This document shows positions 9,338 through 18,254 of a stretch of 64,000 nucleotides of DNA, piece by piece. Every line of letters begins with the position of its first letter. The stretch's first letter is position 1. Both the position numbers and the translations under genes were made by a program. The notes beneath the pieces were generated by a model that was given only the letters and a program-made list of their open reading frames with translations, did not search any database and had not been told where the DNA came from. Location: positions 1,736,001-1,800,000 of the forward strand of contig NZ_JAFW01000001.1 in the NCBI RefSeq assembly GCF_000526335.1, written 5' to 3'. This stretch comes from Arthrobacter sp. 31Y (GTDB taxonomy: Bacteria > Actinomycetota > Actinomycetes > Actinomycetales > Micrococcaceae).

Positions 9338-10041
9338 GTGTTGTGAGCGCTAAACCGCGGCGGTGGGCCGGGCTGGGATTCGAGACCTTCGGGAGCATTT
9401 TCGGGTTCATTTACACCTTCCTGGCCGGGAACGTCCTGCTCGCAGCGGCCAACGCTCCCCTGGTCCTCAGCCTTTCACTGGTGGCCGACCCCGCTGCCGC
9501 CTGGCCGTTTTTCCTGGCACTCTCGGTCACCATTGCACCGTCCCTCGCCGGCATCTTCGCTGCCTTCAAGGCATTGAACGACGACGGCGGTGCGGTCAAG
9601 CCGATTGCCGCTTTCCTTCGGGGATACAAGCGCAGTTTCGCGAAAGCCGCACTGCTCGGCGTGGGTGCCGTGGCCATGCTGATGTTCCTTGGCGTGGACC
9701 TGGCCGTCATCCAGAACAACGCCGCCGCCATTCCGGGCGCGGCACTTCTGGTTCCCCTGATCGTCGTAGCAGCCGCCGTGACGGTGACCCTTTCCGTCAC
9801 GGCGATTGCCGGCGTCGTACTTCTGCCCGAAGCGAAGCTGAAAATCATCCTCAAGGCCTCGCTGTACCTGGCCGTTCAACGCTGGTACCTCAGCTTGGCC
9901 ATGCTGATCCTGCTGGGAATCATCGTTTCCGCGGCCGTGCTGCAACCGGTCTTGGGCATCGCGCTGGCACCGGCCCCGCTGCTGTTCGTGATCTGGAGCA
10001 ACGCTTCGTACGCTTTCCACGCCGTGCTCCGTACCCCGTAA
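9334..10041 (+). CDS. YesL/DUF624 family membrane protein
   Basis: A 235-residue protein with five or six hydrophobic segments. Opening residues such as RWAGLGFETFGSIFGFIYTF and the loop PSLAGIFAAFKALNDDG fit the DUF624/YesL family. These proteins recur next to sugar ABC permeases in pectin, rhamnogalacturonan and glycoside loci (Bacillus YesL), and an accessory role in uptake is assumed but not proven. The start ATG at 9334 overlaps the permease stop. GH35 follows after 17 bp. Confidence 0.72.
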   Translation: MSVVSAKPRRWAGLGFETFGSIFGFIYTFLAGNVLLAAANAPLVLSLSLVADPAAAWPFFLALSVTIAPSLAGIFAAFKALNDDGGAVKPIAAFLRGYKRSFAKAALLGVGAVAMLMFLGVDLAVIQNNAAAIPGAALLVPLIVVAAAVTVTLSVTAIAGVVLLPEAKLKIILKASLYLAVQRWYLSLAMLILLGIIVSAAVLQPVLGIALAPAPLLFVIWSNASYAFHAVLRTP

Positions 10042-10058
10042 AACTGTTAGGACCTTCC

Positions 10059-11813
10059 TTGGACAAGTTCGAAATCGGAGATCAGGACTTCCTCCTGAAC
10101 GACGAACCTTTCCGCATCCTCTCCGGAGCCATCCACTATTTCCGGGTGCACCCCGATCTGTGGGAAGACCGGATCCGCAAGGCACGGCTCATGGGGTTGA
10201 ACACCATCGAGACGTACGTTCCATGGAATGAGCACTCACCTTTTCCGGGTGCTTTTGTTGCCGACGCCGGGCTTGATCTGGGACGTTTCCTGGACCTTGT
10301 AGAGGCCGAGGGCATGAAGGCGATTGTCCGTCCGGGTCCGTACATCTGCGCTGAGTGGGACAACGGAGGGCTGCCGGCGTGGCTGTTCACCGACCCCACC
10401 GTGGGCGTTCGCAGCAGCGAGCCCGGCTACTTGGCAGCGGTCTCTTCCTACATGGAAGCGGTTCTCGCTCTGGTGGTGCCGCGGCAGATTTCGCAGGGCG
10501 GTCCGGTGATCATGTTCCAGATCGAGAACGAATACGGCGCCTACGGGGACGATAAGGCCTATTTGCAGCATCTGGTTGACCTGTCCAAGCGCCTGGGTGT
10601 TGACGTCCCGCTGTTCACCTGCGATCAGCCGTTCGGGACCATGATCGAGGACGGCTCCCTGCCTGACCTGCACAAGACCGGGACCTTTGGATCGCGTTCG
10701 CTTGAACGTCTTGGGTTTTTGAGGGAGAGGCAGCCCACTGGACCGCTGATGTGCGCTGAGTTCTGGAACGGCTGGTTCGACAACTGGGGAACGCACCATC
10801 ACACCACCGACGCCGCTGCTTCCGCCGCCGAACTGGACGCGCTGCTGACCGCCGGGGCTTCAGTAAACATCTACATGTTCCACGGCGGCACCAACTTCGG
10901 GTTCAGCAACGGTGCCAACGACAAGGGCATCTACGAGCCCACCATCACCTCCTACGATTACGACGCACCGCTCTCCGAAGACGGGCAGCCCACCGCCAAG
11001 TACTTTGCGTTTCGGGACGTCATTGCCAAGCACTTCCCGGTTCCTGCCGAGGTGCCAGCCGGTCGAGTTCATTCTCCGGATTCCGTGGTGGCCGTTTCCG
11101 GGTCCGCGCCTTTGCTCTCTGTTCAGACCACTAAGCAACAGGTTCCCTGCCCGGTGCCGCCAGTCGAGGTGACTGGGCGGTACCGGGGCTTCTACCTATA
11201 CGAGGTGTTGCTGCAGGGCGGCGGAGTTCTGTCCTTCTCCGAGGTGCGGGACCGAGCCCAGTTCTTCCTGGACGGAGTGCCCGTGGGGGTGCTGAGCCGG
11301 GAGCTGGGCGAGCGCGCTGTTGTGATCCCCGGTGGTGGCCGCCTGCAGGTACTTCTGGAAGACCAAGGCCGGGTGAACTACGGGCAGAGGATTGGGGAGG
11401 CCAAAGGGCTGATAGGGCCTGCGTTGCTCAACGGTATGGAGATTCTTGACTGGGAAGTCGGAGCTATTGATGTGGAGTCGCTGGATGCCTTCCGGGATGC
11501 CGCGCTGCCGTTCCCGCCCGGCGACCCCGCACACGCTGGCGTGGCCGGTCCTTCCATCTCCTTTGCCACCTTTGAAGCCGATGGCCCGGGAGACAGGTTC
11601 CTCCGCCTGGACGGCTGGACCAAGGGCAATGCATTCATCAACGGCTTCAACTTGGGCAGATACTGGAGTCGCGGTCCGCAGCGCACGCTGTACGTGCCCG
11701 GTCCCCTGATCCGCGAGGGCGCCAACGAGCTCGCCATCCTGGAACTCCACGGAAGCGCGACGCGTGAGGTGAGTTTCGTCGTCGGACCTGACCTGGGCCC
11801 CGACGAAAAGTAA
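10059..11813 (+). CDS. GH35 family beta-galactosidase
   Basis: A 584-residue glycoside hydrolase family 35 enzyme. The TIM barrel carries the acid/base Glu in MFQIENEYGAYG and the nucleophile Glu in LMCAEFWNGWFDNWG. HGGTNFGFSNGAND follows, and a C-terminal jelly-roll ends near WSRGPQRTLYVPGPLI. No signal peptide is present, so it acts in the cytoplasm. I chose TTG at 10059 because TTAGGA lies 6 bases upstream and the mature fold begins there; the same frame extends upstream only as an overlap with the YesL gene. It should remove beta-galactosyl residues from imported oligosaccharides, the last gene of this operon. Confidence 0.9.
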   Translation: MDKFEIGDQDFLLNDEPFRILSGAIHYFRVHPDLWEDRIRKARLMGLNTIETYVPWNEHSPFPGAFVADAGLDLGRFLDLVEAEGMKAIVRPGPYICAEWDNGGLPAWLFTDPTVGVRSSEPGYLAAVSSYMEAVLALVVPRQISQGGPVIMFQIENEYGAYGDDKAYLQHLVDLSKRLGVDVPLFTCDQPFGTMIEDGSLPDLHKTGTFGSRSLERLGFLRERQPTGPLMCAEFWNGWFDNWGTHHHTTDAAASAAELDALLTAGASVNIYMFHGGTNFGFSNGANDKGIYEPTITSYDYDAPLSEDGQPTAKYFAFRDVIAKHFPVPAEVPAGRVHSPDSVVAVSGSAPLLSVQTTKQQVPCPVPPVEVTGRYRGFYLYEVLLQGGGVLSFSEVRDRAQFFLDGVPVGVLSRELGERAVVIPGGGRLQVLLEDQGRVNYGQRIGEAKGLIGPALLNGMEILDWEVGAIDVESLDAFRDAALPFPPGDPAHAGVAGPSISFATFEADGPGDRFLRLDGWTKGNAFINGFNLGRYWSRGPQRTLYVPGPLIREGANELAILELHGSATREVSFVVGPDLGPDEK

Positions 11814-11946
11814 CCCTCTCTCACATCCCACCTGCTTGAGGACAACCGTCTCTCACCTCCCATGCCCTTCCCGGCAACCGTCTCTCAATGTCTTCAGGGA
11901 AGTGATAGAGGGTTCCGTTTTTAGGGCCGGAAAGTGATAGAGGGTT
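11812..11946. repeat. Short repeat array with 32-bp period
   Basis: Five copies of a 13-14-bp element close to AACCSTCTMTCAC. Three are direct, starting at 11812, 11844 and 11876, exactly 32 bp apart. Two are inverted (AGTGATAGAGGGTT), starting at 11901 and 11933, again 32 bp apart. The first copy overlaps the last base of the GH35 stop codon. The direct and inverted halves could pair into a long imperfect stem. No matching array was seen elsewhere in the window. Function unknown. Confidence 0.75.
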
Positions 11947-11952
11947 GGGCAT

Positions 11953-11990
11953 ACAGAAGGGGACCGGTTATCCAACCGGTCCCCTTCTGT
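11953..11990. terminator. Bidirectional terminator hairpin
   Basis: A perfect 17-bp inverted repeat (ACAGAAGGGGACCGGTT and its complement) with a 4-nt loop. It lies between the convergent GH35 gene and the lipoprotein gene, so it probably serves both. Confidence 0.85.
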
Positions 11991-12011
11991 GTGTTCAGCG
12001 CGCGGGCGTCA

Positions 12012-12353
12012 TTAGCCGCGGCAGAGCTCGCCGTACTTGGTGCCGGCTTCCTGGTAGGCAGCACCGAGCTCGCCCAGCTTTGCTTCGTCCGGGGTTTCCT
12101 TCGCCTGCTCGTCCAGGTATTCCAGAATGGCAGTGACAACCGGCTTCATGTCCGTGGAAGCCACCTGTTCGATGGGCCGGATGGCGTTGGCCACGCGGAT
12201 GGTGGCCGTCTGGCTCGCGTTCTGGGGGATGCCGGCGGCGGCGACGCCCACGCGGTCGCAGGTTTCCTTGGTGGTCAGCTGCTGCTGGGCGGAACAAGCG
12301 GAGGCCGAGGCGATGAGCCCGGCGGCGATCAGGACAGTGGTGAGTTTCTTCAT
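12012..12353 (-). CDS. Small putative lipoprotein, unknown function
   Basis: A 113-residue protein. MKKLTTVLIAAGLIASAS followed by ACS gives a signal peptide with a lipobox Cys near residue 20. The mature part is helical and charged (YLDEQAKETPDEAKLGELG), with one further Cys pair (KETCDRV and GELCRG) that may form a disulphide. The start at 12353 follows GAGGGAATC. No family recognised. It is monocistronic, with the terminator hairpin downstream. Confidence 0.7.
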   Translation of the reverse strand: MKKLTTVLIAAGLIASASACSAQQQLTTKETCDRVGVAAAGIPQNASQTATIRVANAIRPIEQVASTDMKPVVTAILEYLDEQAKETPDEAKLGELGAAYQEAGTKYGELCRG

Positions 12354-12568
12354 GATTCCCTCAGTGGTCGACGTCCCTTTGATTGTAATCAGAGCAGGCG
12401 TCCGGCCCCGCATCGGCGGTAGTCCGTTTGTCCGCGTTCCTCCCCGGTTACCTCCCTCATCCGACCCAAATGGACGCCGACCCGCCGGTGTCGGAGCCTA
12501 CTTACGGTGACAGCGGGGAAGCAACTGGGCAGGAACGCTGGGCAGGCAAAGTTACCGGGCAGGCAAAA

Positions 12569-14287
12569 TTACAGTGCCGGCGTCCGGGGCGGAGAAGTGC
12601 GGCGCGACCCCGTGGCTTCGAAGGCAGCGGCCAGTGTCAGCAAAGCAGTATCGTCATACGCGCGGCCAGCGAAGGTGAGGCCCACGGGCATGCCAATGTC
12701 CGCCATGGTTCCCATCGGCACAGTGACCGTGGGGATGCCTAGATGCCGCGGGACGAGGTTTCCGTTGGACACCCACACGCCATTGCGCCAGCCTAGGTCC
12801 GCGGAATCAGGGTTGACGTCCATGTCGGCTGGACCCACATCCGCTGCTGCCGGGAACAGGACGGCGTCGAGTCCCAGCCCGTCCATCCACTCCTCCAGGT
12901 CAATCCGCCGGGTCTCCTCCAAACCACGCAGCCCGTCTTCCAGCTCGGGGATCTCGGTGAATCGGGAAACCGCGTGCGCACGGACGTGCCCCGGATACTC
13001 GACAATGTCGTCGTCGAATCCGGCGTAGCGGTCCGGCAAGGCACCCTCAGGGTGCGGGAAAATCCTTGCACCATCAACGCCCGCCAGGCTGCTGAGCGAG
13101 GGATCGCCGTTGGCACGCAGGAAATCGTCCCAGGCCCAGGAGGAAAGGTCCATGATTTCGCGCTTGAGGTATTCAGGGGTGACCAGGCCGCGGGTGGCGA
13201 TGGTGGGTGCGCCGGGGCGGTCGCCTTCGTAGTTTGAGACCACCGGGAAACCCACCAAAACAACCTCAGCGCCAGCGGCTTCAAGATCGCGCTTCGCGGC
13301 CTCCCACAACTCGATCACGGAAGCCCGCGTCTCGATGCGCTGCCCGGTGGGCCCGCCGATGCCCGGTTTCGTGCTGGTCCCGGCGTCCGGGTCTGCGTTG
13401 ATGTACATGCGCGGCACTCCGAAGCGTTTGCCCCGTAGAGCCGACCGGCCGCCGTCGAGCGTTTCCGAAGCCAGCGCCGGGTATGACTCGGGCCGAACCT
13501 CAGACGACTTCGGGATCTGAACCCACGGCTGGGCACGCCAGAAGTCGCCGCGGGTCTCCGCGTCATCGGCCACGATCACGTCCAGTAGCTCCAGCATGTC
13601 CACCATGGTGCGGGTATGCGGGACCACCACGTCCATGGTGGGGACCAGCGGCCAGTTGCCGCGCACCGAGATGACGCCCCGCGAGGGCGTGTAGGCGCAC
13701 AAAGCATTGTTCGACGCCGGTGCGCGGCCACTCGACCAGGTCTCCTCACCAAGGCCGAAGGCAGCGAAACTGGCCGCCGTCGCGGTCCCGGAACCGTTGG
13801 AGGAACCGGAGCCGAACGCTGCCGTCAGGAAGCCAACGTTGTAGGGGCTTTCGGCGCGTCCATAGACGCCGCGCTGCATGCCGCCGTTGGCCATGGGCGG
13901 CATGTTGGTCAGCCCGATCAGCACCGCGCCGGCATCCCGGAGGCGCTCGATGGTGAAGGCATCCCGTTGCGCCACTAAGTGCTCAAAGGCAGGAGATCCT
14001 GCTGCGGCAGTGAGCCCCTTGGCCAAGTAGCTGTCCTTGGCTGTGTAGGGGATGCCGTCCAGCGGACCCCTGACCGAACCCTCAGCCCGGCGTGCATCCG
14101 AGGCCCGCGCATCCGCTACCGCATCTGGGTTCATAACCACCAGCGCGTTGAGTTTGATGCCGTTGTGGTCGTAAGCCTCAATGCGGTCAAGGTATGCCTG
14201 CGTGAGCTGTTCGCTGGTCACCTCCCCTGATTCCAAGGCCTCCCGCAGTTGCGCGATGGAGGCCTCAACGACGTCGAAAGGAGCCAT
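12569..14287 (-). CDS. Amidase signature family protein
   Basis: A 572-residue amidase-signature enzyme. The catalytic Lys is in PYTAKDSY near residue 84, and the Gly/Ser-rich stretch FGSGSSNGSG carries the cis-Ser. The nucleophile region reads GEETWSSGRAPASNNALCAY, matching the family's GTDTGGSxRxPA pattern with changes. The start at 14287 overlaps the stop of the agmatine deiminase gene (TAATG), so the two are co-translated. In the classical agmatine route the product N-carbamoylputrescine is cleaved by a nitrilase-type AguB. An amidase-signature protein in that slot could be a substitute, or could act on another amide. Substrate inferred only from context. Confidence 0.82.
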   Translation of the reverse strand: MAPFDVVEASIAQLREALESGEVTSEQLTQAYLDRIEAYDHNGIKLNALVVMNPDAVADARASDARRAEGSVRGPLDGIPYTAKDSYLAKGLTAAAGSPAFEHLVAQRDAFTIERLRDAGAVLIGLTNMPPMANGGMQRGVYGRAESPYNVGFLTAAFGSGSSNGSGTATAASFAAFGLGEETWSSGRAPASNNALCAYTPSRGVISVRGNWPLVPTMDVVVPHTRTMVDMLELLDVIVADDAETRGDFWRAQPWVQIPKSSEVRPESYPALASETLDGGRSALRGKRFGVPRMYINADPDAGTSTKPGIGGPTGQRIETRASVIELWEAAKRDLEAAGAEVVLVGFPVVSNYEGDRPGAPTIATRGLVTPEYLKREIMDLSSWAWDDFLRANGDPSLSSLAGVDGARIFPHPEGALPDRYAGFDDDIVEYPGHVRAHAVSRFTEIPELEDGLRGLEETRRIDLEEWMDGLGLDAVLFPAAADVGPADMDVNPDSADLGWRNGVWVSNGNLVPRHLGIPTVTVPMGTMADIGMPVGLTFAGRAYDDTALLTLAAAFEATGSRRTSPPRTPAL

Positions 14288-15345
14288 TACGCGGCACCCC
14301 CTGCGAGCCGGGCGCTCCTGAGACGCGGCTGCTGCTGCGTGATGCAATGGATGCCACCGCCGCGGGCAAGGATGGGGCGTGCGTCAACAGTGACAACGCG
14401 CCGGCCGGGGTAGGCCTCGGCCAGGATTTCTGCCGCGAGAGAGTCGGCTCGTTCTTCGCCGTAACCACAGGCGATGACTCCGCCGTTGACTACAAGGTGG
14501 TTGACGTAGCTCCAGTCCACAAAGCCATCTTCATCCCGCAGCGTTTCCGGCGCGGGCAACGGGATAATCTCGAACGGTTTACCCGCCGCGTCCGTCTGGG
14601 TCTCAAGGAACGAGTGCAGTGTGCGGCTGACCTCATGGTCCGGGTGCTCCGGGTTGGTCTGGGAATGCAGCAGGATACGGCCGGGGCTGGGGAGGGTAGC
14701 CACCATGTCGATGTGGCCTCGGGTGCCCAGGTCCTCATAGTCGCGTGTCAGTCCGCGGGGAACCCAGATGACCTTGGTGGCGCCGATGGTGCGGGCCAGT
14801 TCAGCCTCCACTGCTGCCTTGTCCGCGTAAGGGTTCCGGCCTGGATCCAGCTGCACCGTTTCGGTGACCAGCACGGTTCCTTTGCCGTCCACGTGGATGG
14901 CGCCGCCCTCGTTCACCAAGAGGGAGCTGACCAGCTCAGCACCGGACTTCTCCGCAACAAAGCGCCCCAGTCCGGCGCTCTTCTGCCATTCGGACCACGC
15001 CGGCGCACCCCAGCCGTTGAAGATCCAGTCCACTGCGCCAAGCACGCCGGGACGTTCCTCATCCAGCACAAAGGTAGGTCCGACGTCGCGCATCCAGAAC
15101 TCATCCAAAGGCGCCTCGATCTGCTCGATGCCACTGCCCAGCATGCGGGCGGCACGATCACGCTCGCTGGGGTCCACCACCATGGTGACCGGCTCGAACT
15201 CGGCCACGGCATGGGCGACGGCGGTCCACGCCGCGTAGGCCTCTTCGGCCGAGGCGGCGTCGTCGCCGAGGGTCAGGCCAGTGCGGGGGAACGCCATCCA
15301 GGTGCGCTCATGCGGTGCGGTTTCGGCTGGCATTCTCCAAGCCAT
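14287..15345 (-). CDS. aguA: Agmatine deiminase / peptidyl-arginine deiminase family
   Basis: A 352-residue guanidino-group hydrolase of the PAD_porph/AguA family. Active-site segments are visible: FWMRDVGPTF, NEGGAIHVDGKG, the His of GTRGHIDM, and the C-terminal GGGIHCITQQQP with the nucleophilic Cys. The likely reaction is agmatine to N-carbamoylputrescine plus ammonia in the cytoplasm. I start it at the ATG at 15345 behind AAGGAGT rather than at longer in-frame options that run through the operator. It heads an operon with the amidase and is divergent from a TetR gene. Confidence 0.85.
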   Translation of the reverse strand: MAWRMPAETAPHERTWMAFPRTGLTLGDDAASAEEAYAAWTAVAHAVAEFEPVTMVVDPSERDRAARMLGSGIEQIEAPLDEFWMRDVGPTFVLDEERPGVLGAVDWIFNGWGAPAWSEWQKSAGLGRFVAEKSGAELVSSLLVNEGGAIHVDGKGTVLVTETVQLDPGRNPYADKAAVEAELARTIGATKVIWVPRGLTRDYEDLGTRGHIDMVATLPSPGRILLHSQTNPEHPDHEVSRTLHSFLETQTDAAGKPFEIIPLPAPETLRDEDGFVDWSYVNHLVVNGGVIACGYGEERADSLAAEILAEAYPGRRVVTVDARPILARGGGIHCITQQQPRLRSARLAGGAA

Positions 15346-15385
15346 GGGTGACTCCTTCGTCTTCTTACGCGATGGTGCAATCATC

Positions 15386-15407
15386 TTGTTGATCGCACGA
15401 TCAACAA
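15386..15407. promoter_or_regulatory. TetR-type operator, perfect palindrome
   Basis: TTGTTGATCG at 15386-15395, centre CA, and its exact complement at 15398-15407. It lies 40 bp from the deiminase start and 30 bp from the TetR start, in the only gap between the divergent genes. This is the expected place for a repressor that controls both directions. Confidence 0.85.
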
Positions 15408-15437
15408 TGGTGAAAACGTAATCTAGACTGGTCCTTG

Positions 15438-16073
15438 ATGTCAAGCACTCCAGAGAAACGCGCACTCCGTAAGTCACCGGCAGAGCGCTCCGCAGAAATC
15501 CTCGAGGCCGCCCGCGAGATCGCGCTCGAGGAGGGCCTCACAGCACTCACGCTGCGCAATGTTGCCGCCCGCGTGGGCGTCGCTTCCGGTCTGGTGGCGC
15601 ACTACCAACCCACTATGGACACGCTCGTTTCAAGCACCTTCGCCACCATCGTGGCGGCAGAAACACAGGAAGTAGCTGGCTTGCTGAGCCAGCAACCTGG
15701 ACCACCCGAACGCCTGAGCCTGCTGGTGGAAACGCTTCTGGACAACAGCAGGCTGGACGTCACCGCAATCTGGGTGGAAGCCTGGACGCTCGGACGCCGC
15801 AACGAAGCCTTGGCCGCTTCCGTCCGCGAGCAGATGGATGCCTGGCAGAAGGTTTTCCAAGGAGTAGTAGAGGATGGAAACGCGAGCGGAGCCTTCAACG
15901 TTTCCGATGCCGCCGCCGTCGCCTGGCAGATCCTGGGCATGGTGGACGGCCTGAACGCCCAGGCCTTGGTCCGCTGGAACGGCATCACCGATCGCGGCAC
16001 GCACCTGGCCCACGCCGTCGAAGGAATGGTGGGCGCCGCCCGAGGCTCCCTGGTGACCAAACCGGGTGTGTGA
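15438..16073 (+). CDS. TetR family transcriptional regulator
   Basis: A 211-residue repressor. Residues about 13-60 hold the TetR HTH (ILEAAREIALEEGLTALTLR, then VASGLVAHY), and the rest is the helical ligand-binding and dimerisation domain. I use the ATG at 15438; a TTG one codon earlier is also possible. It probably represses the divergent deiminase/amidase operon and itself through the palindrome at 15386-15407. Its ligand may be a polyamine precursor, by context. Confidence 0.88.
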   Translation: MSSTPEKRALRKSPAERSAEILEAAREIALEEGLTALTLRNVAARVGVASGLVAHYQPTMDTLVSSTFATIVAAETQEVAGLLSQQPGPPERLSLLVETLLDNSRLDVTAIWVEAWTLGRRNEALAASVREQMDAWQKVFQGVVEDGNASGAFNVSDAAAVAWQILGMVDGLNAQALVRWNGITDRGTHLAHAVEGMVGAARGSLVTKPGV

Positions 16074-16135
16074 GCCGGCTTCATACCTGGGCCGATCTTC
16101 GAAAGCCACGCCCACACTGCCCTAGGCTGGGGAGC

Positions 16136-16786
16136 ATGGCGATCATTCACAAGGCAACCCTGTCCCCGTCCAAGCTCGAACTCATCGCTGACTACCTCCC
16201 GAAGCAGCCCTGGTTCATCCAGGAAGGCGCACCGGAGCTTATCGGCGCCTACCGCTTCGACGATCCCGCCGGCGAAGTGGGCCTCGAGACACACGTCGTC
16301 ACCGCCGGCGAGCGCGTCTACCAAGTTCCCCTCAGCTACCGTGGCTACGAATTGGCCGGCGCTGAGGAGTGGCTCATCGGCACCATGGACCACTCGGTCC
16401 TGGGCAAGCGCTGGGTCTACGACGCCTGCGCAGACCCCATCTACGTCAAGGCCCTGGCCACCGCCATCCTGACCGGCCAGCAAGAGGCCGAGCTCATTGT
16501 CGACGGCGAGCTGGGACCCCGGCCCAGCACGGTCACGGTAAAGGGCAGCGGAAAGCTCGACGACGTTGTCCCCGCCTTGAGTGCCTCGGCGCCGGTATCC
16601 GGCAGCGGCGTGACCATCATTGATGCGGGCGAGCTGCGGCTGAAGATAACCCGGGTTCTGGATGTGGCAGCGGATACTTCGGCAAATACCGCCGCAGCCC
16701 CGGAGCTTCACGGGGACTTGATCCTCAATGGAACGTGGGCCGGCCTGGAGAAGCCGGTGGAACTGGCATCGGTGGTTCGGAACTGA
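16136..16786 (+). CDS. Maltokinase N-terminal cap-like domain protein
   Basis: A 216-residue protein. Residues 1-110 (MAIIHKATLSPSKLELIADY, VPLSYRGYEL, GTMDHSVLGKRWVYDA) resemble the N-terminal cap found on actinobacterial maltokinases, but no kinase domain follows. The start at 16136 follows GGGGAGC. Stand-alone members of this group are common in actinobacteria and have no established function that I know of. Confidence 0.72.
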   Translation: MAIIHKATLSPSKLELIADYLPKQPWFIQEGAPELIGAYRFDDPAGEVGLETHVVTAGERVYQVPLSYRGYELAGAEEWLIGTMDHSVLGKRWVYDACADPIYVKALATAILTGQQEAELIVDGELGPRPSTVTVKGSGKLDDVVPALSASAPVSGSGVTIIDAGELRLKITRVLDVAADTSANTAAAPELHGDLILNGTWAGLEKPVELASVVRN

Positions 16787-16871
16787 CCTTCAACGCTGGG
16801 GGCATCTGTTGGCCACAGATGCTGCAGCGTAGGCTGGCAAGCAAGCCGTCTAACCACGTGAGGGGTTAAGC

Positions 16872-17294
16872 ATGTACAAAGCGCAAAGCATCATTCCGGC
16901 CGCCCAGGATCTTGCACGGGAGTGGGTAACGCATGCAACAGAGGGCACATCCGCACAGACAGATGCCGTGGTGAGGTGGGCTTTGGCCCGGATCAACCAC
17001 GCCGATGTCCCTTCCGTGGTCCAGGGCGTGATGCTCACCCTGACCGGGAACAAGAAGGTTGCCAAGGAAGCTAAACGCACAGCGACCAAGGCAGTAAAGA
17101 AAGCCACCCAGGCGCTCAGCCGGAAGACCACACAGCGCAGCTCAAGCCGCGCCGTATGGTTCACCGCCATTGCTGCTGCCCTGGCGGGAGCCGGCGCAGT
17201 GTTTGCTTGGCGCATGATGATGCCTCCGGGCGAACCTGAGCCGGCCAAGCAGCCGGAAACCCCAATCCAACCTCCGGTGCCCCCAGTTCCCTAG
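16872..17294 (+). CDS. Hypothetical single-span membrane protein
   Basis: A 140-residue protein. A basic middle (KKVAKEAKRTATKAVKKATQ) precedes one membrane segment at about residues 95-115, and a short Pro-rich tail follows (about 118-140). No family recognised. It shares its C-terminal layout, a TM segment followed by MxxPxxEPEPAK-like residues, with the protein at 17848-18249, so the two may be distant relatives. Confidence 0.6.
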   Translation: MYKAQSIIPAAQDLAREWVTHATEGTSAQTDAVVRWALARINHADVPSVVQGVMLTLTGNKKVAKEAKRTATKAVKKATQALSRKTTQRSSSRAVWFTAIAAALAGAGAVFAWRMMMPPGEPEPAKQPETPIQPPVPPVP

Positions 17295-17336
17295 CGCCTG
17301 CCAAGGGTGGCCGAAGCGATTCAGATACCGGACCAG

Positions 17337-17639
17337 TCAGGGTGCCGGGTCGTCGTCGTGCGGTGGTGTTCGCCTCCGCAGCGACGTCCCGGCCAAGAGC
17401 CAATACGCCCCGCCGCTGGCCAGCAGGAACCCCACCACGCCCAGAATCACCAGCTGAGTAACGATCCCGACGATGACCATGACGAAACCGGCCAGAACGG
17501 CCACACTGCCAAGAAGATTGCGCGCCACCGCTCCACGTGGGCGGCCGGACTTCAGCTCATAGGCGAGGTCGGGATCCGTTAGAGCGAGATCCCGCTCCAG
17601 CTCTTCCAAGCTCTTGCGTTCTTCATCCGACAATGACAT
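17337..17639 (-). CDS. DUF3040 family membrane protein
   Basis: A 100-residue actinobacterial DUF3040 protein. It has the typical start MSLSDEERKSLEELERDLAL and two adjacent membrane segments at about residues 42-85. Function unknown in the family; members often lie near cell-division genes, which are not present here. It is convergent with the small membrane-protein gene to its left. Confidence 0.82.
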   Translation of the reverse strand: MSLSDEERKSLEELERDLALTDPDLAYELKSGRPRGAVARNLLGSVAVLAGFVMVIVGIVTQLVILGVVGFLLASGGAYWLLAGTSLRRRTPPHDDDPAP

Positions 17640-17847
17640 CGGAGTTCCTCACCACGCGAGCAGGCCGCCAACCGTGCGTCGATGCTCAGAACATCCGCAC
17701 GAGCCCTGCATGCCGTGCTATGCCTTCATTATCTTCCCGTTGCGGCGTTCTTACCAAAGGTTCTAAGCATGCTTACGATGGAAGGGCGGGACTCTGACAC
17801 ACCACGAATACGGAACCCCGATCGCCGACCGGAAAGTTGAACTCCCC

Positions 17848-18249
17848 ATGGCACGACGAAGCGCTAAGAAAGCACCGAGCATCACTGAAGCGGTTCCTGG
17901 GCGCCGCGGACCCCGAAAGGCCATTTGGCTTATTGCCGCGGGCCTCGTCGCTGGCATAGCCGGCGGAGTCTTCGGCTTCCGAATGCTGGTACCGTCCAGC
18001 GAATCTGAGCCGGCCAAGACACCGCAGCGGCAACCCGAGGAGATTCTGGTCAGGGAGGAACCTGTGGAGATCTCCACCAGAATGCGCCCGGGTGAATGGA
18101 CCGAGGAGTCCTTGCAGGAGCACCTTGAGGATTACAAGCAGCAGATCCGGGACATGGGAGCCAAAGAGTCGCAGATCGTGGTGAACGTAGAGCGGACCGA
18201 AGCGGGCGCTGCCCGTGTAGTGGTCAGCTGGGACCGCAGCCTGGCTTAG
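17848..18249 (+). CDS. Hypothetical single-span membrane protein
   Basis: A 133-residue protein with a basic N-terminus (MARRSAKKAPS), one membrane segment at about residues 25-47 and an acidic external or soluble tail of 85 residues. The tail ends in a VVNVERTEAGAARVVVSW strand pattern. No family recognised. It converges on hspR with only 5 bp between stops. Confidence 0.6.
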   Translation: MARRSAKKAPSITEAVPGRRGPRKAIWLIAAGLVAGIAGGVFGFRMLVPSSESEPAKTPQRQPEEILVREEPVEISTRMRPGEWTEESLQEHLEDYKQQIRDMGAKESQIVVNVERTEAGAARVVVSWDRSLA

Positions 18250-18254
18250 CCGAG

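Noticed and set aside
9363..10058. N-terminal extension of the GH35 gene by 232 codons
   Set aside because: The region is the YesL gene in another frame, and the extension is Arg-rich nonsense. TTG 10059 has an RBS and begins the GH35 fold.
11812..11946. CRISPR array
   Set aside because: The repeats are only 13-14 bp, partly inverted and degenerate, with 18-bp gaps and no cas genes.
12354..12568. Small gene between the lipoprotein and amidase genes
   Set aside because: Short open frames here have no RBS or bias. The only structure is a short direct repeat (GGGCAGGCAAA twice near 12541-12570).
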